Origin: Cucumis sativus
Taxonomy: Eukaryota; Streptophyta; Magnoliopsida; Cucurbitales; Cucurbitaceae
Direction of reading: 5' to 3'
DNA: 64,000 bases
Assembly (NCBI RefSeq): GCF_000004075.3
Contig: NC_026657.2
Location: 31,528,408 to 31,592,407, forward strand
Shown in pieces: positions 55,800-64,000 of this stretch. Under the pieces are notes generated by a model, which did not search any database, was not told the origin of the DNA, and saw nothing but the letters and a program-made list of their open reading frames with translations. Position 1 is the first letter of the stretch; every line of letters starts with the position of its first letter. The position numbers and the translations under genes were made by a program.

Positions 55800-58700
55800 G
55801 GGGAGTGGCTTTTGTTATGGGGCCAACTCAGAAGTCTAAATCATGGCCGTCGTTGCCGTACCTGTGGCCCTCCTGCCTCCTCCACAATATTTTACTTTTG
55901 ATGTGATGAACTCAGCCGCGTTTCCCCTTTTTCCACTCTACAAATCATTTTTTTTCACATTTAAATAATACTGTTATTGGATCTAAATAACTAAATAACA
56001 TAAGTCCACAATGTGTAATAAATATATTGAAAATGTTTAAAAAATATTAATGAATGTAATACTTATTATAAGTGTTTTTTTAATGTATTTTCAGGAAATA
56101 TATTTATGATAAATTTATTATCTAACTTGTTTAATATTTAGGTTTTAGTATAAGCCACAAGACGATCATTTCATTGCAAAATTAATATTAAAATACAAAA
56201 ATCAATAATATGAGAGATGTATGTATCATTGCTGAGTTCTAAATAAATTCGCTTATGTTTGAATCAAACATATTGGATTCGATTTGTAACAAATACAGAT
56301 CATTTCATTTTGAATATCTTTAATCTAACCCTTTTTTCATTATGTTTTATATGTTTTATGAACTTATTTCTAGTTAATTTTTTATAACTCGTGCTTTCCA
56401 ACCATTTCACTAATTTGATTATATTTCAATTATCCAAACAAATTTTATAGAATTGGGATAAAGTTCTTTTAAATAAATACATCTTGGATAATGTGATTTA
56501 CAAGATAGCTATGAATTGTTATTTTAACTTTTAATGAGCAAAATGTTAATTTGAAATATTGATAGTTCTTTATTTGTCCAAGGAGGTTACTTTTTGATTG
56601 GTTGATATTATAGACAAACTTTTATGCTTAGTCATATACACACTAAAACTTTAACATATAAAGAACATCTATATGAATTGGGCTTGTTGATAAGAGTACA
56701 AGTGTTCGGCCGAAAAAAAGTTTGTAAAGTGATAATATCAAATAAAGTCAAAATGCTTACATCTTACACAAGAGATAATGTGAAATGCAAAAATAAGTCT
56801 CAAACTAATATCTATGTAAAACAAAATAGCGAATGTCAATAGTAATTGAATTCTAGTTAGGATCTGATATACAACTATATTTAACGATATTAAAACTATG
56901 GCAAAAATAGTAAAATACACGTATAATAATATTATAATATTTACAGAGAGAATTAAATATTGGAAAGTGTGAACATGTAACTGATTATAGTTATTTATTT
57001 GTTTATTAGTAGAATTACTTATAATCTTGTTTTTAGTGCAAATGAAACAACAATAAAGTGCACATAAAAATAAATTAAAACACATGTCTATAAAAGGTGT
57101 TGTTGCATCATAATCAAACGTGCTATTCACATCGTCTCACTATTCTACCATTTTTGGATAGCTGATTTGGAAGAGTTTGCCCATCAGCTCAGTCAAGAGA
57201 GCTGAGGTTAACAAAACTTTACTTTGTATTTGGGTTCATTGTCTTTTTTTAGGTGTCTTAGGTTCATTTTTGTTTAAAGAGACAAATATTGGCTTAAATC
57301 GTATCATAGAAATAAATAAAGTTAGTTTAAAAATGTCTATTGATTTCGAAACAAATAATTGATAGAAGATAGCAGCTTGAGTGTTGACTATACGAGTTCT
57401 AGCTCACACAAATACGTAAGCTGAATATTAGAATAACGTATCTATAACCAATTTGACTTTGAGATAGGTGTTGTGAGATAAATTTTTACTATAGTAATAT
57501 TATTTCTAATATATTGTGATAGTGACAACTTTTTTCAATAAAGCAACCAATTGGTTAATTTTTGATAATTTCGAACTAAGTGGAGTTTGATTATGTTAGG
57601 TGTGTAGATGTGAATAACACAGTCATTACCTGATAGGAAAAAAAGAGTTCTGTTACCTTAACTTCCTAAAGTTGCTTCAAATACACTATCATGCATTATC
57701 CATTAACAAGGATGTTAAAAGAAACACATATATTATATATGACAACACTGTTTTTGTTTATCAACAAAATTAAAATTAAATTTATGCACAATCAAACAAA
57801 TCGATTATCTATTTTGACACTAACTATCAAACATAATAGGTGAATTTTGTAAACTGGCTAGAGACCTCACACGCATATTTCAACAAAAAATAAATGCTTT
57901 TGGAAGTTACTGCCTTGGAGTTGTGCAAGATTGACTATAATAATTACGCATCAAGACATCCTTGATAGCATTGAGACGTGTCTTCACCACTACTAGATCT
58001 ATTCCTTAATTATGTAAGATCATCTACTTGTTTTATTTTTTCAAAAATTCGAATTAGCTGCAATCGCTCAAAATCCCAACATCCTACAAAAAAAAAGTAC
58101 TCATAAATCGTGGAAGATAAACTGTCAAACTGGACAGTATTTTTTTGAATTGCATACCAATGGTACAAAACAAGTTCTAGGGACATCACTTTAGGTGTAG
58201 CCCCAAAAGATGAATGGTTAGAATGGTAAGCTAAGTTATTTTGGACACATTCCACAAACAACACCAAAAAGGACCCTACAATAAATCCACTAGAATCAAA
58301 TAAACAATACCAGGTGTACTTGAACACAAAGAAAAAGATAAAAACAATACCAAGTGCAATTCACTCAAAACTAAAAGACAAAAAATCGTTCCCTACTTCT
58401 AAAATAATAAAACCTAACATAACCATTTAGATTAAAGTGATGCACACTTAATTTTTTTTTTTAAAAAGTGAGATGATATATCACAAGAGATTTAAAACAT
58501 TTATAAATATAACAATAAATTATGATAATTTGTCATAAATGAAAAATAATCCACATTTAACTTAAAATATTATTATCATTACAGTATTTTAATTAATTTG
58601 GAAAAACTTAATTTGAAGGAGAAAATATATTGAAAGTGAAGGGTTTATGATGGAACAAATTCCAAAATATAAGATAAAGTATGATATTTTAACTTAATTA

Positions 58701-59081
58701 TTGTTTTTAGAACAAAAAAGCTGTCAAAGTTATGGAAGAAGACAGAGCATCCACTTCTCTTTTTTCTATACATTTCAGAATTCAGAATTCAGAAAACATA
58801 GCTCTCGAAAGAAAAAAACAAATTAGAAAAAACGCATAAAAAATTATCACAAATCAACCATCAGCCATCTTCAACGTATTTTATATAATTATTAGTAGAC
58901 TTAATGCTTTTCCTTTCCTTCCTTTTCCTTCTCATTTCCTCGTTAATGGCGGATGCGCGCAATTCCTTCTTATAATAATTTGCCGAAACCCCTTTGAACT
59001 TTCCTCTTCAAACCTCTAAAACCCACTTACCAAATCGCTCTATCTTTCTGTTTTTCTGGGTTTCTCTTTTTCTGTGTTGAA

Positions 59082-62000
59082 ATGGTTCAGTCGCCACTGA
59101 AGCAGCTTGCCACCATCTGCACATCGAGACCTGCTCCATTACCGACCTTCTTCTTTGTCATCATCATCTGTGTTTTGGGTTTTTACACATTTCATTTTTC
59201 GACCTCGTCGTCGTTCTCTGTAACTTCAAGTCCGAGAAATTCTGTTCGGTTTCAGCAGCTTCTTCTTTCATCGGGGTCGAACTACACCGTCGCGTCGTAT
59301 CTCCGGTCCCTTACTCTTCATCCTCATCTAGCCGGAACGGAACCCTCATCGGAAACAGTGCGGTACGTCGAGTCTCACTTCCGCGACCTTGGGCTTGAAA
59401 CGCACTCTATTCAGTATGATGCTCTGCTCTCTTACCCAAAATCCACTTCTCTGTCGGTTCTATTATCGAATGGAACCGTTGTTAATATTCCGCTATCGGA
59501 AAATGTTGAGGGGGTAGTTCAACCCTACCATGCTTATTCGCCGTCTGGTACGGCGTACGGCCCGGCGGTGTTCGTGAACTATGGGCGGGACGAGGACTAC
59601 CGGGAGTTGGCAAAGATGGGCGTCACCGTCGTGGGATGCATTGCAGTTGCGAGGAAAGGGGAATTTCCGAGGGGGGTGGTGGTGGCGAAGGCGGAGGCTA
59701 ATGGGGCAAAAGGGGTTCTATTGTATGTTGAGGGCGACGGATTTAGACAGGGCTTTGAGAGAGGGACGGTGATGAGGGGAATTGGGGACCCGCTCAGTCC
59801 TGGTTGGGCAGCCGTTGATGGAGCTGAGAGGTTGAATTTGAACGACAGTGAAGTTTTAAAAAGGTTTCCCAAAATTCCGTCTATGCCTTTGTCGGCTGAG
59901 TCTGCTGAGATCATTCTGAGTTCACTCGACACTGCTTCCGTACCGCCGGAGTGGCGGACAAGAAAGCCAATCTTGGGTCGGCGGCGGTGGGGCCTGGTGG
60001 TCCGATTTTTATCAACTTCACTTACCAGGTTTTGAATTTCAACACTTAAGTCAAAGATGAAAAGTACTGTGTGTTGGGAAATTTTAGCCGTTGTTTGTTT
60101 TTTTGTTGTTGAGGCCCAGATATTGAATGCTCTTTCTTTTGACTTTGCTATTCTGTTGTGCCACTTTCCCCCCCTTGAGTTGTAGATTGCTAGTTGTATT
60201 TGTTCTATTAGGCGTAGACCTTTACTGATGAGAAGTGACTTTTGCTTTACGGCTGTAAATTATTTGTCGAACTATAACTGTCCCTCGTTGACTAATCTTG
60301 ACCATAATTGTGGGGATTTGTCTGGTAAAAATTCTAGTACTACACAGGAGTATCTACTTCTTCCATGTCATTTGATGATATATTACTTTGTTTCATGGGT
60401 CCCACATAATACTTCATGTGTTTTCTTAATGGTATTCATTGAATGAAGGTGTGAGAAATTTAGAATTTTTCCTATGTTTTTTGCTTCAGCTGGTTGCCAT
60501 AGGATAGATGTTCTTGTGGACTTTCGTCCTGTCTTACTGAAATTCACCCTCAGGACATAAATTAAATCGAAGGGTAGACATTTTGGGCCTTAAACCTCCC
60601 GGTCATTGACAATCTATATCCCAATTGAGTTATGTTTGGCTTAGCGAAAGTTAGATGTTTTGGGAAAAGATGGCAGCAGTCATGTCTTTTGTAGGAATGA
60701 AAAATACTTATAGCTAATTAGAAGTACTTTTTTTTCCAAACTTTTCGTGGTGGTTCATTACACAGTCAAGGTTGATGAAGTTTTTGATAGAATTTTTTAA
60801 AAAATGTTATAGAAAATGTGATTCATCCAAGAGCACTACTCTTATTTGTCATTCCAACCTCAACTCTTATTCATAAAGGTTAGCAATCCCTATCCCTTGT
60901 GAATGAATACAGAACCAAGTTTCCCTATGCTGGTGAGTGTTTCTATGTATATATTTTAGTTGACATTGCACAAGTTGCAAGTAGGTAAAGTTTTGTTAAG
61001 ACTGTTGCAAGGTCAATATACGAAGAATATGGGTCAACATTGTCGAATCAGTGGGGTTTTGGGTGTATATAACTTATCAGAAATCAAAATTAAAAATATT
61101 AGTGTCAATTGGAAACAGAAAGTAAAGCTCCATGCTGCTGAGAGTTCTCTCTCTAATTATCTTTCTAATTGTTCCAATTTTGAAATCAATTCTTGTTGGA
61201 GAGCTTTCTTGTAATCATGTTTCAAATTGTGGTTGTTACTGGACTACTGAAGGGGCCTGCAACTTTTCAATTATCAAGGAAAAACTAATGCTTCTTGTCC
61301 CCATAAAAATGGACCATGGATAGGAAACCTCGTGGATTTGTATTAAATTTTTAGAGTATTCATTATCATGGCTGTTATTTTTAATAAATACCTATTTTAG
61401 TATAATTAGCAAAGCCTCTGATTTTATGCAATGAAAATGAAGAATGCCCAGCATTTTCATACGAGTCTCTGTCCTTGTACTTCTGATTCTTTTCCCAGTT
61501 TTTTCCTTTTCCTAACTCTCCGGCCATGTCATTTTTAGGGGGAGAGGAAAGTGGCAACAATTCGTAATGTCATAGCTGTCATAAAAGGGTTGGAAGAGCC
61601 TGATCGCTTTGTGCTTATGGGAAATCATAGAGATGCATGGAGTTTTGGTGCTGTTGATCCAAACAGTGGAACTGCAGCCTTACTTGACATTGCACGTCGT
61701 TTTTCTCTTTTGAGAAGGTTGGGGTGGAACCCTCGAAGGACAATTCTTCTTTGTAGTTGGGATGCTGAAGAATTTGGTATGGTATGTACTATCAAATCTC
61801 CATGTGCATTTTGAATGATTGCTGGTGACTTAACACGCCTTTCCCTCTTTTTCATCATCTCTATGATGGGAGCAGAAGAGGAGAAGGTGCATGAGTAGTC
61901 AATTTTCTCCTTTATTTATTCACATGTTTCTCTTTACAATCATTTATTTTTATATATTTGAAGACTCTTTCCTCAAGGTATTTTACAGGTTTAATTTAGT

Positions 62001-63980
62001 GTTTAAAGACACTTTTTTCTATATTGTAGAAATGCTTGAATACTAGATAGTATTACATCAAGAAGTACTTTCCTAGCTTTGTTTAGTCAAGCTTCTTTAA
62101 ATTAGATTTTGCTGCTTGCAGATTGGATCTACTGAGTGGGTTGAGCAAAATATTGTGAATCTTGGAACCAAAGCTGTGGCCTACCTTAATGTAGATTGTG
62201 CAGTTCAGGGACCAGGGTTTTTTGCTGGTGCAACTCCTCAGCTAGACGATCTCCTCCATGATGTTACTGCTCAGGTATACACATAAAGGAATTATCGTTT
62301 GGTAGATAAATTGTTTCCATACCAACCAATCAACTATTTTTGGGTTTACACTCTGGAAAATCAAAGCAATTGTCATTAATAGTATAAACTAACTTAGATC
62401 TGTTGAATTTTCAGATTTTTTTTTAAAAGAAAAGTTCATTGTTTTATTTATTATTTCGACTTGCTTCACCCATGTGTTGTATGGCACACATTTTTTTAAA
62501 GACTTGCTGATATCAGGTCCAGGATCCTGATGTGAAAGGTGCAACTGTGCATGACACATGGACAGCCGAAAATGGAATCGGGAATGTAAGACCATACTAT
62601 CTTAATCTGTTATTAATATCAATCATTGTAGTACCGCTGGCTTTTCCATACTGCTTGCATCCCTTCTGTTGTATGACTATGAAGTGATTAACTAGTCTAC
62701 ATGCTGTTAATCACCTGTGATATCTGGGGCTCGATGAGGGAGCTAAGGATATGCCAACCCAGTTGAGATTTTTGGGTGCGCCTATTGATCCCTCGAAATC
62801 AATTTCCTTGAAAAAGAAAAAAATTCTATAGGCTGACTCTATTTCTGCTGCTCAAGGCTTTCCTCAAATAATAGTAGATGACAAACTAAACATTTGAAAT
62901 ATAAAATATAATCTCAAGCTTTTGGATGAAGTTTAAAAGATGAGTATTACTAAATGCTGTCATGAAGTTAAGAATCCTGTGTTTTAAAGATAATAAGTTG
63001 TGAATTCTCTGTTTATTGTTTGATCGCGATTGTTCGTGGCTAGTTTGCAGATTGAAAGACTAGGTGCGGTGAATTCTGATTTTGCTGCATTTGTGCAACA
63101 TGCAGGAGTTCCATCTGTTGATGTGTATTATGGTAGAGGTACATTACACTTGCCTTATATGCTAGGAGACTAGGAGTTATATCGTTATTTGAAACAGAAG
63201 TGAGATTCACAAATTACAGTTGCCAAAAATGATTTGTCCCATGCTTATTGTTGCATTTATTATTGTCTTGGTCACGTAGCTTTTCCTAGGTCTTTGTCCC
63301 ATGCTTATTGTTGCTTTTATTTTGTCCTGGTCACATAGCTTTTCCTAGGTCTTTGTAGTTTGGTATGGTGTGCATATTTTATTGGAGGACAACCCTAAGG
63401 AGAGTGTTTTACGACAGGTTAGTGAACAGTTTTGGTCTTAGGGGTTTGATATAGTGTACATGTTCTATTGGACGTTTTGTTTCAGCTTAAGAGGAGTGTT
63501 CTTAGTAGGGTTGCTTTTTCTGCCGGTATATTTGACTTGAGAAAAATAGGAAAAACTTTAAAGCCAGAGACATAATGGGGGAGGTCTGGTCTTTGGTTAG
63601 ATTCAATACCATTTTCTTGGTGTCGGTTGCTAGATATTTTTGTAATTATCAGTCTTCCTATTTTGAGTAGTTAGAGTCTTTGTTTTCTATGGGTAAAGCC
63701 TTTTTGTCTTGTCTCCTATTGACTTGGTATTTTTTTTTATTGTGTGGTCGAAGTGGTCGTATATCCTTTTATTCTCGCTATGGAAGTATGTTTTTTCATG
63801 CTTCTTGTTCAAGTAACGAAACATGGCTTTTCATTGTTAAAGAAAGCTCATTGTAATGTTGTCTCTGTTTTGTGACAAGCTTCTTTTCTTACTCAGATTT
63901 TCCTGTCTACCATACTGCCTTCGACACCTATGATTGGATGGCAAATTATGGAGACCCATTGTTTCATCGACATGTGACTG
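59082..63980 (+). CDS. AMP1: AMP1-like glutamate carboxypeptidase (M28), 3' partial, apparent frameshift in exon 1
   Basis: Membrane-anchored M28 peptidase homologue of the ALTERED MERISTEM PROGRAM 1 family, which limits shoot meristem size and is tied to cytokinin levels and ER-bound translation. Visible exons: 59082-60028, 61539-61781, 62122-62274, 62517-62585, 63051-63138, 63897-63980; the gene continues past the window. A signal-anchor helix spans about residues 22-42 ([16 protein letters not shown]). The PA domain includes [19 protein letters not shown]. The catalytic part has [17 protein letters not shown] and SWDAEEFGM, carrying the expected metal ligands and catalytic Glu. After Arg292 (CGG, 59955-59957) the frame slips: the family-like continuation VGPGGP...NFTYQ at the end of exon 1 is in another frame. 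As written, splicing gives a stop at 61573-61575 after 327 aa. This may be a sequence error or a true null allele. AMP1 rather than a close paralogue is probable, not certain. Confidence 0.88.
59955..59960 (+). other. Site of apparent one-base deletion in the AMP1-like gene
   Basis: The sequence reads GAG TGG CGG ACA AGA. If one G is supposed after CGG, the following codons become Asp-Lys-Lys-Ala-Asn-Leu and lead in frame to Val-Gly-Pro-Gly-Gly-Pro, the form expected in this family, and the exon then ends in phase 0, matching exon 2. No GT/AG pair nearby could explain the shift by splicing. Confidence 0.8.
63233..63354 (+). repeat. 60-bp tandem duplication in AMP1-like intron 5
   Basis: TTTGTCCCATGCTTATTGTT begins at 63233 and again at 63293. 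Both units run through GGTCAC(G/A)TAGCTTTTCCTAGG with a few substitutions and one deletion, so the duplication is not very recent. Confidence 0.85.
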
Positions 63981-64000
63981 GTTAGATTCTTCTTTAAATT

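Larger units (their letters stand above)
52200..59040. other. Long AT-rich intergenic region
   Basis: Nearly 7 kb without a supported protein-coding gene. Two islands of different composition stand out at about 54400-54700 and 55740-55960 and are listed separately. The last 150 bases belong to the promoter and leader of the AMP1-like gene. Confidence 0.65.

Noticed and set aside
59597-59932. A - strand frame of 111 codons opposite AMP1 exon 1
   Set aside because: Shadow of a GC-rich coding exon; no domain and no splice context.
59082-60035. A complete 317-residue AMP1-like protein ending at 60035
   Set aside because: The last 25 residues are out of frame with the family, and the frame ends just past a good splice donor at 60028; it is exon 1 with a frameshift, not a short gene.

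Overview
The window is nuclear DNA from a flowering plant. The genes are split by many short GT-AG introns, the gaps are very AT-rich, and every recognisable protein belongs to a plant family. Protein style, intron sizes and compact spacing suggest a eudicot, possibly a cucurbit; that last step is an impression, not a proven call. Eight protein-coding genes can be modelled completely, and a ninth runs off the right edge.

Layout. 1-5.4 kb: no supported gene, but a cluster of three G-boxes near 927-972. 5.5-10.1 kb (-): a seven-exon calcium-dependent protein kinase of the CPK1/CPK2 type. 13.7-14.0 kb (+): an intronless VQ-motif protein. 14.7-15.9 kb (-): an intronless F-box protein. 17.6-19.6 kb (-): an F-box/JmjC histone demethylase of the JMJ22 type. 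20.8-22.9 kb (-): a GTD-binding-domain myosin-binding protein of the MYOB7 type. 23.8-29.1 kb: AT-rich gap with a small family of inverted-repeat elements. 29.3-33.9 kb (+): the RED/SMU2 splicing factor in 11 exons. 35.3-46.4 kb (-): mitochondrial D-lactate dehydrogenase in 18 exons, with a solo LTR in intron 14. 48.9-51.7 kb (-): an SPX-RING E3 ligase of the NLA/BAH1-like type. 52-59 kb: AT-rich gap with two GC-richer, promoter-like islands. 59.1 kb to the end (+): an AMP1-like glutamate carboxypeptidase (M28), whose first exon carries an apparent one-base frameshift.

The genes do not form a pathway; this is ordinary eudicot gene neighbourhood. JMJ22, MYOB7 and DLD are close neighbours in Arabidopsis too (recalled loci At5g06550, At5g06560, At5g06580), so 17.5-46.4 kb looks like conserved microsynteny with SMU2 placed inside it. 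I found no clearly new multi-gene system. The points most worth checking are the AMP1-like frameshift, the solo LTR, the inverted-repeat family and the orphan regulatory islands.
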